From NCBI GenBank assembly GCA_910587785.1, contig CAJUOA010000023.1, forward strand, positions 1 through 35,142: a DNA stretch of 35,142 bases, read 5' to 3'. The stretch is from an uncultured Oscillospiraceae bacterium. Lineage in GTDB: Bacteria; Bacillota; Clostridia; Oscillospirales; Oscillospiraceae. Position numbers and translations under genes: made by a program. Under the pieces are notes generated by a model. It was not told the origin of the DNA and made no database searches. It saw nothing but the letters and a program-made list of their open reading frames with translations. Position 1 is the first letter of the stretch; each line of letters starts with the position of its first letter. Below are positions 7,669 to 15,090 of the stretch, in pieces.

Positions 7669-7941
7669 TCAATAGAAGCAGTCGGCCAAATTGTACTGGG
7701 CGTCCCGGTCGCCGTGCTCCGCGGCGCGGCGGGTCCATTGGAACGATTTCTCCAGGTCCCGCTCCACGCCCAGGCCCTCGTAATAGAAATAGCCCACCTG
7801 ACACTCCGCCAAGGGGTATCCCCGCTCCGCCAAGGCCAAGTGGCCCTGAAAGCACTGCGCATACTGCCCGGTCTGGAAATATTCTTGAATGAGGCGGTTA
7901 CACGCATCGAACTCCGGGCAGGGCGCGTAATATCCCACCAT
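7669..7941 (-). CDS. Sel1-like repeat protein, truncated
   Basis: A 90-residue protein with one clear Sel1-like repeat (about residues 43-77, with YYEGLGVERDLEKSFQW and RRAAEHG) and the first part of a second (AQYNLADCFY). It ends at a TGA, but the same frame continues as PGVVAPMDLEEARRRCR, which completes the second repeat (G, then D-L-E-E-A at the expected places) before running into repeat copy A. The stop therefore looks like a nonsense change, perhaps CGA to TGA, in a gene already shortened by the repeat. The ATG follows the TfoX-like stop directly (TAGATG), so it is coupled to that gene. Sel1 repeats mediate protein contacts; a specific role cannot be given. It may be non-functional. 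Confidence 0.65.
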   Translation of the reverse strand: MVGYYAPCPEFDACNRLIQEYFQTGQYAQCFQGHLALAERGYPLAECQVGYFYYEGLGVERDLEKSFQWTRRAAEHGDRDAQYNLADCFY

Positions 7942-8268
7942 CTACTTGTCCCCCTTCTTCTTCCGGGGCTTCTTCTCCGGCAGGGCGGCGCAGGTCACCC
8001 GCACCAGTTCGCAGAGGGCCTCCCGGTCCTCCACGTCCGGCAGGAACATCTCCCCGCCGCCCTCGTAGGGGATGCCCCGGGGGCAGTCCGGGAGAAGGGC
8101 GGTCCCTGCCGGGGTGATCTTCACCAGCGTCCGGCCGCCGCAGACCACGCCGAAGTACTTCCCATCGCAGTAGAGCCCGTACTCGCCGAACATCCGGCGG
8201 TAGGTGACGGTCCCCGCGCCGGACATCTGCTCCATGACGAACTCCACATAACTGAGACTGGACGCCAT
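7942..8268 (-). CDS. TfoX N-terminal domain protein
   Basis: A 108-residue protein of the TfoX/Sxy N-terminal family, seen in MASSLSYVEFVMEQM, VTYRRMFGEYGLYCDGK and FGVVCGGRTLVKITP. In gamma-proteobacteria TfoX promotes competence gene expression, but stand-alone N-terminal-domain proteins like this one are common in Firmicutes and have no proven role. The C-terminus is very basic (KKPRKKKGDK). The start was chosen at 8268 because it forms TGATG with the upstream DUF3795 stop and has a GGAGG before it; the nine-residue extension upstream is inside that gene. Confidence 0.85.
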   Translation of the reverse strand: MASSLSYVEFVMEQMSGAGTVTYRRMFGEYGLYCDGKYFGVVCGGRTLVKITPAGTALLPDCPRGIPYEGGGEMFLPDVEDREALCELVRVTCAALPEKKPRKKKGDK

Positions 8269-8531
8269 CACGCCTCCTCCCGCCACTTCCGGCACTGGAC
8301 CAGGCGCTGTCCGTTGTCCCCCTGCTCCGGGTCGTAAGCGTAGCTATGTAACTGCTCACAGGGGAACTCCGGGCACTGTCCGCAGTGGACCAGGCCCTTC
8401 CCCTCACAGCAGTCCTTTACCGGGCAGGCCCCGTGGAAGGGCTTTTCAATGTTCACGCACCCGGCGCAGCCCATGCTCTCCCGGTACTCGCACCCCCCGC
8501 ACAGCAGGCCGCATCTCGATTCCACCTTCAT
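8268..8531 (-). CDS. DUF3795 cysteine-rich protein
   Basis: An 87-residue DUF3795 protein with many paired cysteines: CGLLCGGCEY, MGCAGC, GACPVKDCC, HCGQCPEFPC and a late QCRKW. The pattern suggests binding of zinc or an iron-sulfur cluster; the function is unknown. The start at 8531 is supported by an AGGAGG 9-10 nt upstream; an 18-codon upstream extension lacks similarity. It overlaps the TfoX-like gene by one base and lies 54 bp after the WYL regulator, in one probable operon. Confidence 0.85.
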   Translation of the reverse strand: MKVESRCGLLCGGCEYRESMGCAGCVNIEKPFHGACPVKDCCEGKGLVHCGQCPEFPCEQLHSYAYDPEQGDNGQRLVQCRKWREEA

Positions 8532-8585
8532 GATAGGAACCTCCTTTTCTAATCTGGTCCCAGTGTACACCAGGGAATCTGACAA

Positions 8586-9485
8586 CTAACTGTCATATTT
8601 CTCAAAAATTTTTTTGGCGAAGTCCGCCATTTCCCGCCGCATGTCCTCCGGCTCCAGGATCTCGGCCTGGTCCCCGAAGCTGAGGACCCACCGCAGAAGC
8701 TCCCCCCTCCCGGGGAAGGACCGGCGAAAGAGCAGGGACCCGTCCGGCTCCCGGGTGAAGCACTCCGCGCCGTACTCGTCCACCAGCTTCCACTTGGCGG
8801 CGGGGTCGAAGCGGACGGCGGCCTCCAGTTCGTCCGGAAAGGCGAGGTGTGCGGAGGGCACCGGCGGCACGGGCCGGGGCGGGAAGACCTCCTCCAGGAC
8901 CGAAACATCCAGCATCCGGCCCAGCTTGAAGAGCCGCCAGTCCCGCCGGACCCGGCACCAGGCCCAGAGGTACCAGCTGGACCAGCGGAAGAGGAGACGG
9001 CCCGGCTCCACGGTCCGCACCGTCTCCCCGGAGGGGGCGCAGTAGGTGAAGGACACGGGATGCCGGGCCGCGCAGGCGCTCTTGAACAGTTCCAGCCTGG
9101 GGGCCAGGAGGGGGCCGTACCAGCTGGCCAGGTCGATGACCACGCAGTCGTCCCCCACGTCCTCCAGGCCACTGGGCAGCTTCTCCATGAGCTGCCGGTA
9201 ATACCCGGTGCCGGAGACGCTGTCCAGGCTCCGCAGGCCGGCGAGGATGGCCCCCCGGTCCGCGTTGGTGAAGAGGGTCCGGTCCAGGCCGTAGCCCTCC
9301 ATGATGGAGATGCCGCCTCCGGCGCCCCGGGCGGTGCGGACGGGGATGCCCGCCTCCGCGAGGCGGTCCACGTCCCGGGCGATGGTGCGCACCGAGACCT
9401 CGAATCGCTCCGCCAGGGAGGCGGCTGTCACCTGCTCCTCCCGGAGCAGGACGGTGAGGATGCCGATCAAACGGTCGATTGCCAT
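8586..9485 (-). CDS. YafY-type HTH/WYL transcriptional regulator
   Basis: A 299-residue regulator with an N-terminal DeoR/HTH_11-type winged helix (about residues 1-60, AASLAERFEVSVRTIARDVDRL) and a WYL domain with the literal W171-Y172-L173, followed by a C-terminal WCX-like extension. WYL domains sense nucleic-acid or small ligands; YafY-like members are commonly local regulators. The start at 9485 has a GGAGG 5 nt upstream; longer versions would run into the repeat at 9512. It is followed by the small DUF3795, TfoX and Sel1-like genes, which it may control. Its target is unknown. Confidence 0.9.
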   Translation of the reverse strand: MAIDRLIGILTVLLREEQVTAASLAERFEVSVRTIARDVDRLAEAGIPVRTARGAGGGISIMEGYGLDRTLFTNADRGAILAGLRSLDSVSGTGYYRQLMEKLPSGLEDVGDDCVVIDLASWYGPLLAPRLELFKSACAARHPVSFTYCAPSGETVRTVEPGRLLFRWSSWYLWAWCRVRRDWRLFKLGRMLDVSVLEEVFPPRPVPPVPSAHLAFPDELEAAVRFDPAAKWKLVDEYGAECFTREPDGSLLFRRSFPGRGELLRWVLSFGDQAEILEPEDMRREMADFAKKIFEKYDS

Positions 9486-9511
9486 AGTGCCCTCCTGCTG
9501 TTCCGGCATAC

Positions 9512-9590
9512 ATCCTTTTTTTCTTTTTGAAAAAAGAAAAAAAGGATCAAAAAAAGAAAAACTTTTGTCCGCAAGGCTTGCGCCTTGCTC
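9512..9590 (+). repeat. Two-hairpin repeat, copy C (inverted)
   Basis: Read on the plus strand: hairpin 1 is 9512-9528 with 9531-9547 (17-bp perfect complement), then an A-rich spacer ending GAAAAACTTTTGTCC, then hairpin 2 GCAAGGC-TTGC-GCCTTGC (9571-9588) and TC. The spacer is nearly identical to copies A and B, while both hairpins differ in sequence but keep full pairing. Confidence 0.75.
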
Positions 9591-9608
9591 CTGGGCGCAG
9601 GGGAAGAA

Positions 9609-9687
9609 CATGAGCGAAACGAAGTTTCGCGGACAAAAAGTTTTTCTTTTTCGCTTCCTTTTTCTTTGTTCACAAAGAAAAAGGAAG
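9609..9687 (-). repeat. Two-hairpin repeat, copy B
   Basis: Read on the minus strand: hairpin 1 is 9687-9673 with 9668-9654 (15-bp perfect stem, 4-nt loop), a spacer ending GAAAAACTTTTTGTCC, then the same hairpin 2 as copy A and TCATG. It faces copy C with 18 bp between, so B and C form an inverted pair filling the 208-bp gap between the aminopeptidase stop and the WYL gene start. Confidence 0.8.
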
Positions 9688-9693
9688 GACTGC

Positions 9694-10923
9694 CTAGATC
9701 ACAAAATTTCCGTCCACGAAGATGGGCACCTTCGCGCCGCCCCAGGTGCGCCCGGTGATCTGGAGGTCGGCGGTGCCCACCATGAAGTCCTCGTGGGTGA
9801 TCGAGTCGTTGAGTCCGTGCTCGGAAAGCTCCTCCTTGGACATACTCTCGCCGCCCTTGATGCACTCCGGATAAGCCTCCCCGAAGGCCAGGTGGCAGGA
9901 GGCGTTCTCATCGAACAACGTGTTGTAATAAAGAAGTTTTTGACTACTGATAGGACTGTCATAAGGCACCAGGGCCACCTCGCCGAAGCGGCACGCGCCC
10001 TCGTCCACGGAGACAGCGGCCCGCAGGGCCTCCTCCCCCTTCGCGGCGTGGACCTCCCGGATCTTGCCGTCCCGGATGACGAAGTGGAAGTCCTCCACCA
10101 CCGTGCCGCCGCAGACGAAGGGCATGGATGCGTAGACCACGCCGTCGATGCCGTCCCGGAGGGGGGCGGTGAAGATCTCCTCCGTGGGGATGTTGGCGAT
10201 GAAGGGGACGCCCTTGGTGGTGCGGCTGCTCCCACCGCACCAGACATGGTCCTCGGGCAGGCAGATGGACAGGTCCGTGCCCAGGCTGTTGGTGTAGTGC
10301 AGGCTCTCCAGGTCCAGGGAGTTGAGGATGTCACAGCGCCTGTGGAGGGTGTCCAGATGTTCCCGCCACCGGTCCACGGCATGGCCGTCGCCGGTGATGC
10401 GGATGGCGGAGAAGATGGCGTCCCAGAGCTTGTCCACGCCCTGGTCCCCGCTCAGACCGGGGAAGACCTTCTCCGCCCAGCTGGGGATGGGCATGGCGGC
10501 CACGCACCAGGGGAAGGCGTTGGCCATCTGGAGGCGGTAGTACTCCCTGAGGGCCTCGCCGCCGGCGCGCTGGGCGCGGGTGATGCGGTCCTGGTCCACG
10601 CCCAGGAGGTTCTCCGGGTCTGCGGCGGCGATGTGGAGAGAGGCCGCGCCGGACTGGGCGCACTCGTCGAAAAACATCCTCTGCCACTGGGGCACGGTGT
10701 CGAAGACCTCGTCCGCCGCGTGGAGGTAGCGCTCCCGGGTGAGGACGTCGTCCCTCCAGCGCATGACCACTTCCCGGCACCCGGCGGCGTAGGCCGCTTT
10801 CGCGCACATCCGGGCGAAGGAGGCGCACTCCACCGGGGAGGAGATCACCAGGTCCTGCCCTTTTTGGACGTTCAGGCCCACCTCGATCAGGAGGCGGGCG
10901 TATTCCTGTAATTTTGCTTCCAT
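9694..10923 (-). CDS. M29-family metallo-aminopeptidase
   Basis: A 409-residue peptidase family M29 enzyme (aminopeptidase T/AmpS/PepS type), a cytosolic dimeric exopeptidase with a two-metal centre. Family metal-ligand segments are visible in the C-terminal half: NIPTEEIFTAP, FGEVALVPYDSPIS, ENASCHLAFGEAYP and NDSITHEDFMVGTADLQITG, which contain the expected Glu, Glu, His, Tyr, His and Asp. Length equals the family norm. The start has AAGGAG upstream. It appears monocistronic, with a palindromic repeat (10970-10998) between it and trkH and repeats B and C after its stop. Confidence 0.93.
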   Translation of the reverse strand: MEAKLQEYARLLIEVGLNVQKGQDLVISSPVECASFARMCAKAAYAAGCREVVMRWRDDVLTRERYLHAADEVFDTVPQWQRMFFDECAQSGAASLHIAAADPENLLGVDQDRITRAQRAGGEALREYYRLQMANAFPWCVAAMPIPSWAEKVFPGLSGDQGVDKLWDAIFSAIRITGDGHAVDRWREHLDTLHRRCDILNSLDLESLHYTNSLGTDLSICLPEDHVWCGGSSRTTKGVPFIANIPTEEIFTAPLRDGIDGVVYASMPFVCGGTVVEDFHFVIRDGKIREVHAAKGEEALRAAVSVDEGACRFGEVALVPYDSPISSQKLLYYNTLFDENASCHLAFGEAYPECIKGGESMSKEELSEHGLNDSITHEDFMVGTADLQITGRTWGGAKVPIFVDGNFVI

Positions 10924-10969
10924 TGGGGTTCTCCTTTCTGTGCAGGTGTTTGTGAATTTGATACATCTA

Positions 10970-10998
10970 TGTAAGGGCGCACACTGTGCGCCCTTACA
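10970..10998. repeat. 29-bp perfect palindrome
   Basis: Two 14-base arms (TGTAAGGGCGCACA and its complement) around a single C. It lies after the trkH stop on the minus strand and before the aminopeptidase gene. A shorter relative built on GGGCGCA is at 27295-27313. It may act as a terminator for trkH, but no T run follows. Confidence 0.7.
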
Positions 10999-11029
10999 GG
11001 AGCATGCAGGAGCGGCCGCGCCCGGCGCG

Positions 11030-12478
11030 TCACCGCTTCTTCCACAGGCTGGGGAACAGCAGGAGCAGCAGCGGCATGATCTCCAGCCGCCCCAGGAGCA
11101 TGTTGAGGCTCAAAAAGACCTTGCTGACGTTGGAGAGGGCGGCGAAATTGCTGGTGGGGCCCAGGGAGCCGAAGGCGGGGCCCACGTTGCTGATGCAGGT
11201 GAGGGAGGCAGTGAAGGCGGAGGTGAAGCCCACGTCGTCCCAGGCCACCACCAGGGTTCCGGTGAGGAGGAGGAGGATATAGGCGAAGAAAAAGAGGGTG
11301 ATGCCGGACAGGGTGCTCTCCTCCACCCGGTCGCCGTCGGAGCGGATGGTGGTGACGAGGCGGGGGTGGAGGATGCGCTGGACCTCCCGCCGGAGGTTCT
11401 TCATAAGGAGCACCACCCGGATCTGCTTGATGCCGCCGGCGGTGGACCCGGCACAGCCCCCGGCGAACATGACGAGGATGAGCACCACCTGGGAGAAGGT
11501 GGGCCAGAGGACGTAGTCATAGGTCATATACCCGGTGGTGGTCATGAGGGTGACCACCTGGAAGACGCTGTCGGTGACGGTCTGGAAGGTGACGGCCTGG
11601 GCGGTGTGGACGGCCCTGTCCGCCAGGATGAGGCCCGAGGCGATGAGGGTCATGAAGGTGTAGGAGCGAAGCTCCTCGCTGTGGAACACGGCCTGGAAGT
11701 TCCTGCGCACGGCGAAAAAGAGCAGGGCGAAGTTGATGCCGGAGAGGAACATGAAGATGATGATGATCCACTCGATGATGAGGCTCTCATAGGCGGCGAT
11801 GCTGGCGTTCTTCACGGAGAAGCCGCCGGTGGAGATGGTGGTGAAAGCGTGGATGACCGCGTCGAACCAGGGCATCCCGGCCAGGCGCAGGCAGAGGACC
11901 TCCCCCACGGTGAGGCCGATATAGATGCTGTATAGGATCTTCGCCGTGTCGCCCACCTTGGGGGTGAGCTTGCTCTTGATGGGCCCCGGGGACTCGGCCC
12001 GCATGAGGTAGACGCTCCCCTCCCCCAGCCGGGGCACCAGGGCCAGGGCCAGTACCAGGACCCCCACGCCCCCCATCCACTGGGTCTGGGCCCGCCAGAA
12101 GAGGACCCCCAGGGGCTGGCCCTCAATGAAGGTGAGGACACTGGCCCCGGTGGTGGTGAAGCCGGAGACGGTCTCGAACACCGCGTCGGCGTAGTTGGGG
12201 AGCACGCCGCTGAAGACGTAGGGCAGTGCCCCGAAGAGGGACAGGAAGATCCAGCTGAGGGCCACGGCGGCAAAGCCGTCCCGGGCCTGCATCTTCACGT
12301 TCTTCGCCGGGAGCATCACCAGGGCCTGTCCCACCGCCAGGGTGATGCCCGCCGCCAGGAGGAAGGCGGAGCCGTCCCCGCCCCTGGTGGCGATGCCGAT
12401 CACCGCCGCCGGGAGCATGAGCACCGCCTCCACCCGCAAAATCAGACCTAAAATGTGGAAAACCAAGGTGTAATTCAT
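11030..12478 (-). CDS. trkH: Trk-type potassium uptake membrane subunit
   Basis: A 482-residue TrkH/KtrB family channel-like potassium transporter. The four selectivity-filter loops are visible as TTTGAS, TTISTGGFS, TLMTTTGYM and TCISNVGPAFG, each between hydrophobic helices in the M1-P-M2 plan, and the AGGCAGSTAGGIKQIR gate/linker region is present. It works with the cytosolic TrkA subunit encoded 71 bp upstream. The intergenic stretch contains GC-rich hairpins that may affect processing. The Shine-Dalgarno is weak (GAGAG). The ending LFPSLWKKR is typical for the family. Confidence 0.95.
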   Translation of the reverse strand: MNYTLVFHILGLILRVEAVLMLPAAVIGIATRGGDGSAFLLAAGITLAVGQALVMLPAKNVKMQARDGFAAVALSWIFLSLFGALPYVFSGVLPNYADAVFETVSGFTTTGASVLTFIEGQPLGVLFWRAQTQWMGGVGVLVLALALVPRLGEGSVYLMRAESPGPIKSKLTPKVGDTAKILYSIYIGLTVGEVLCLRLAGMPWFDAVIHAFTTISTGGFSVKNASIAAYESLIIEWIIIIFMFLSGINFALLFFAVRRNFQAVFHSEELRSYTFMTLIASGLILADRAVHTAQAVTFQTVTDSVFQVVTLMTTTGYMTYDYVLWPTFSQVVLILVMFAGGCAGSTAGGIKQIRVVLLMKNLRREVQRILHPRLVTTIRSDGDRVEESTLSGITLFFFAYILLLLTGTLVVAWDDVGFTSAFTASLTCISNVGPAFGSLGPTSNFAALSNVSKVFLSLNMLLGRLEIMPLLLLLFPSLWKKR

Positions 12479-12549
12479 AATTTCTCTCGATTCAAATCAT
12501 TCTTTTGTGTGCAGCCGCGTCCCCTGCGGGCCCCGCCGAGGGCCTCGGG

Positions 12550-13905
12550 TCACTGCAAAATATCATTGAGGTCCCGCAAAAAGAGGGACTTCGCCATGAC
12601 CACCACCCGGTCCCCGGCGTGGATGGAGGCGGAGCCGTCGGGGATGATGGTCCTGCCCTCCCGGGCGATGGCGGCCACCAGCATCCCGGGCTTGAGGCGC
12701 AGGTCCTTGAGGGGCGTGTCCAAAAACTTGGTGTTGGGGGAGGCGGTGAACTCCACCGCCTCGATGGCCCCGCCCAGGGGCTTGTACAGGTTCTCCACGG
12801 CGCTGCCCTCGCTGCGGGCCAGGGAGCGGACGTAGGCGGAGATCTGGTTGGCGGTGATGAGCTTGGGGGAGATGATGCTGTCCACACCGCTCTCCCGCAT
12901 CATCTCGATATAGTTGGGCCGGTTCATCTTGGCGATAACCTTCTTCACTCCGTGGCGCTGGGCGGTCATGGCCATGAGGAGGTTCTCCTCGTCCCGGTTG
13001 GTGAGGGCCACGAAGGCGTCGCTCCCCAGGAGGCCTTCCGCCTCGATGAAGTCGCTGTCCGTGCCGTCGCCCTCTATGACCTGGGCGTTGGGGAGCTGCT
13101 CGGAGAGGGAGAGGCACTTGGCATGGTCCTGCTCCACGATGCGCACCTTCATGCCCACCTTCTCCACCGCCCAGGTGAGGTAGGTGGCGATGCGGCTGCC
13201 CCCCAGGGCGGTGACGGAGCGGACGTGTCCGCTGTCCCGGCCCAGGGCCCGGAAGAACTTGGCCAGCTCCTGGGTGGAGCCGATCATGTAGGCCTTGTCC
13301 CCCACCTGGGGCACGAAGCGGCCGTTTGGCACATGGACCACGCCCCCCCGGACGGCGGCGCACATGAGGACGCCGTTGGGGTGCTTTTTGTTGTACTCGA
13401 AGAGGGAGAGGCCCGCGAGGCCGTCGCTCTCCATGATGGGAAAGCCGATGAGCTCCACCAGCCCCCGGGCAAAGGTCTCCACGCTGAAGGCGGAGGGGAC
13501 GCGGAGGATGCGGCTTATTTCCGCGGCGGCGGCGAACTCGGGGTTGATAATCATGTTGAGCCCGATCTCCCGCTTGAGGAGGTTGGCCTCCCGGTAGTAC
13601 TCCGGGGAGCGGATGCGGGCCACGGTGTGCCGGGCCCCCAGCTTCTTGGCGATGAGGCAGCAGACGATGTTGAGCTCGTCGGAGCCGGTGACGGCGATGA
13701 CCAGGTCCGCCTGCCGGACCCCGGCCTCCAGAAGGACCTTGATGGAGGCGCCGCTGCCCTCGGTGCAGAGGATGTCCAGGGTGCTGTCGGCATTCTGGAG
13801 GGCGGCGGCGGAGCGGTCGATGAGGACCAGGTCGTGGTCCTCGCCGCTGAGCTGCCGGGCCAGGGTGTAGCCCACCTTGCCGTTGCCGATGATGATGATC
13901 TTCAT
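12550..13905 (-). CDS. trkA: Trk potassium uptake NAD-binding subunit
   Basis: A 451-residue TrkA with two tandem RCK units: the first Rossmann motif is MKIIIIGNGKVGYTLARQL, followed by a TrkA-C domain (about 135-215), and the second begins VTALGGSRIATYL near residue 230 and ends in a TrkA-C (about 370-451). It gates TrkH in response to nucleotides. The start at 13905 overlaps the YihY stop in an ATGA, so the two are translationally coupled; longer in-frame extensions belong to the upstream gene on another frame. Confidence 0.95.
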   Translation of the reverse strand: MKIIIIGNGKVGYTLARQLSGEDHDLVLIDRSAAALQNADSTLDILCTEGSGASIKVLLEAGVRQADLVIAVTGSDELNIVCCLIAKKLGARHTVARIRSPEYYREANLLKREIGLNMIINPEFAAAAEISRILRVPSAFSVETFARGLVELIGFPIMESDGLAGLSLFEYNKKHPNGVLMCAAVRGGVVHVPNGRFVPQVGDKAYMIGSTQELAKFFRALGRDSGHVRSVTALGGSRIATYLTWAVEKVGMKVRIVEQDHAKCLSLSEQLPNAQVIEGDGTDSDFIEAEGLLGSDAFVALTNRDEENLLMAMTAQRHGVKKVIAKMNRPNYIEMMRESGVDSIISPKLITANQISAYVRSLARSEGSAVENLYKPLGGAIEAVEFTASPNTKFLDTPLKDLRLKPGMLVAAIAREGRTIIPDGSASIHAGDRVVVMAKSLFLRDLNDILQ

Positions 13906-14846
13906 TGCGTTTTCTCCTTGCCGGGGGCGGACTGGGCCGCCCCGGCTGTATTTTTTTCTTTGGAAAGCAGTTCCCGCCGCCGGGAGCGGTCCTCGGCGGC
14001 CATGGCGATGAGCACGCCGTTGATCTCCGCGCCCAGAATGAGCACCACCGCCGTGAGGTTGAGCCACACCATGAGCACGATGATGGCGCCCAGGGCCCCG
14101 TAGATGACGGAGTAGTTGGCGAAGTTCTCCACGTAGTAGGCGTAGGCGGCGCTGATGATCATCCAGCCCGTGAGGGCCGCGATCACGCCGGGGACGATCT
14201 CCCCGGCCCGCCGCCGCTGGTCCTGGGCCATGGCGTAGAGGGCCCCCACGGCCCCCACCACCAGCACCCCCAGGACCAGGAAGCGCAGGTCGCTCCAGAG
14301 CTCGATGAAGGGCTCCGGCAGCTCCAGCAGCCAGCCGACGCTCCGGAGGACCCGGCCCCCCACCGTGGCCAGGGCCAGGGAGAGGGCGATGGTCATGAGG
14401 AGGAAGACGGTGTAGAGCAGGACCTTGAAGTTGTAGGCCAGCTGGTTTTTGGGCCGGGAGAGGCGGTAGGCCCGGCGCACGGCGTGCATCAGGCAGTCCG
14501 CCGCCCGCATGGGGAACCAGATGGTGAACACCAGACCGAACCAGAGCATGGCCGGACTGGAGGTCCGGGCGACGTAGGTGAGGTAGGTCTCGATGAGCTC
14601 CAGCACGCTCGCCGGAAGGAGGGGGGAGAGGCTCCCCATGATGCCGGAGATGTCCAGGTCCAGAAGGCCCAGCAGGCTGCTCAGGAAGATGAGGAAGGGG
14701 AACAGGGTGAAAAGCAGGTAGTAGGCCAATGCCGCGCCCTGCCGCCCCACGTCGTGGGCGAAGAAGCGGCGCAGGATATGGGTGAGGAACCGCCCCGGCC
14801 ATGTCTCCGGCAGGCGGCGCATCCAGTTTGGCATCCATCTGGGCAA
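13902..14846 (-). CDS. YihY/virulence factor BrkB family membrane protein
   Basis: About 314 residues with six hydrophobic segments and the family signatures RQGAALAYYLLFTLFPFLIFL (residues about 35-55), VGAVGALYAMAQDQRRRAGEIVPG and GAIIVLMVWLNLTAVVLILGAEING near the C-terminus. The family was once named RNase BN; its real role is unknown. TTG at 14846 is chosen because an AGGAGG lies 8 nt upstream; an ATG at 14834 is the alternative, about 20 nt from that site. It overlaps trkA by 4 bp, so it is the first gene of the potassium operon. This arrangement suggests a link with ion or envelope homeostasis, an inference. Confidence 0.87.
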   Translation of the reverse strand: MPRWMPNWMRRLPETWPGRFLTHILRRFFAHDVGRQGAALAYYLLFTLFPFLIFLSSLLGLLDLDISGIMGSLSPLLPASVLELIETYLTYVARTSSPAMLWFGLVFTIWFPMRAADCLMHAVRRAYRLSRPKNQLAYNFKVLLYTVFLLMTIALSLALATVGGRVLRSVGWLLELPEPFIELWSDLRFLVLGVLVVGAVGALYAMAQDQRRRAGEIVPGVIAALTGWMIISAAYAYYVENFANYSVIYGALGAIIVLMVWLNLTAVVLILGAEINGVLIAMAAEDRSRRRELLSKEKNTAGAAQSAPGKEKTQ

Positions 14847-14889
14847 GACGGGCACCTCCTCTCCGGCCGTTTTTCTCGGCCGCGGTCCC

Positions 14890-14899
14890 AGTATAGCAT
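14890..14899 (-). promoter_or_regulatory. Extended -10 promoter of the yihY-trkA-trkH operon
   Basis: On the minus strand TATGC directly precedes TATACT (14895-14890), an extended -10. The -35 region is poor (GGCCAA, 17 nt away). The start point would be near 14884, leaving a short leader of about 38 nt. Confidence 0.55.
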
Positions 14900-15033
14900 A
14901 TGCGGGGGGAATTGGCCAGGACTTTTGGTCGAAATGTGCCGGGGCCCGCAGGTGGACAGGGTCCGCAGGGGCGCATTCCCCGGCAGCATCTCCCATTCTA
15001 CACCAAACCTTCCCTGGAAGCAAGCGGGGGACG

Positions 15034-15039
15034 TATAAT
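15034..15039 (+). promoter_or_regulatory. Candidate -10 of the pdaA-like gene
   Basis: A perfect TATAAT with only a weak TTCCCT 18 nt upstream. It is placed 52 bp before the ATG. Confidence 0.4.
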
Positions 15040-15090
15040 TTCCTCCCTCCCGGTGCAGACTGTGAAAAAACGCCGAGGAGGTCTTTTTCC

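Noticed and set aside
9512..9687. CRISPR array
   Set aside because: The three repeat copies are inverted or far apart, lack regular spacers and are hairpin-based; no cas gene is present.
14847..15090. c-di-AMP riboswitch before the potassium operon
   Set aside because: The predicted leader is only about 38 nt and none of the conserved aptamer blocks was found on either strand of the divergent gap.
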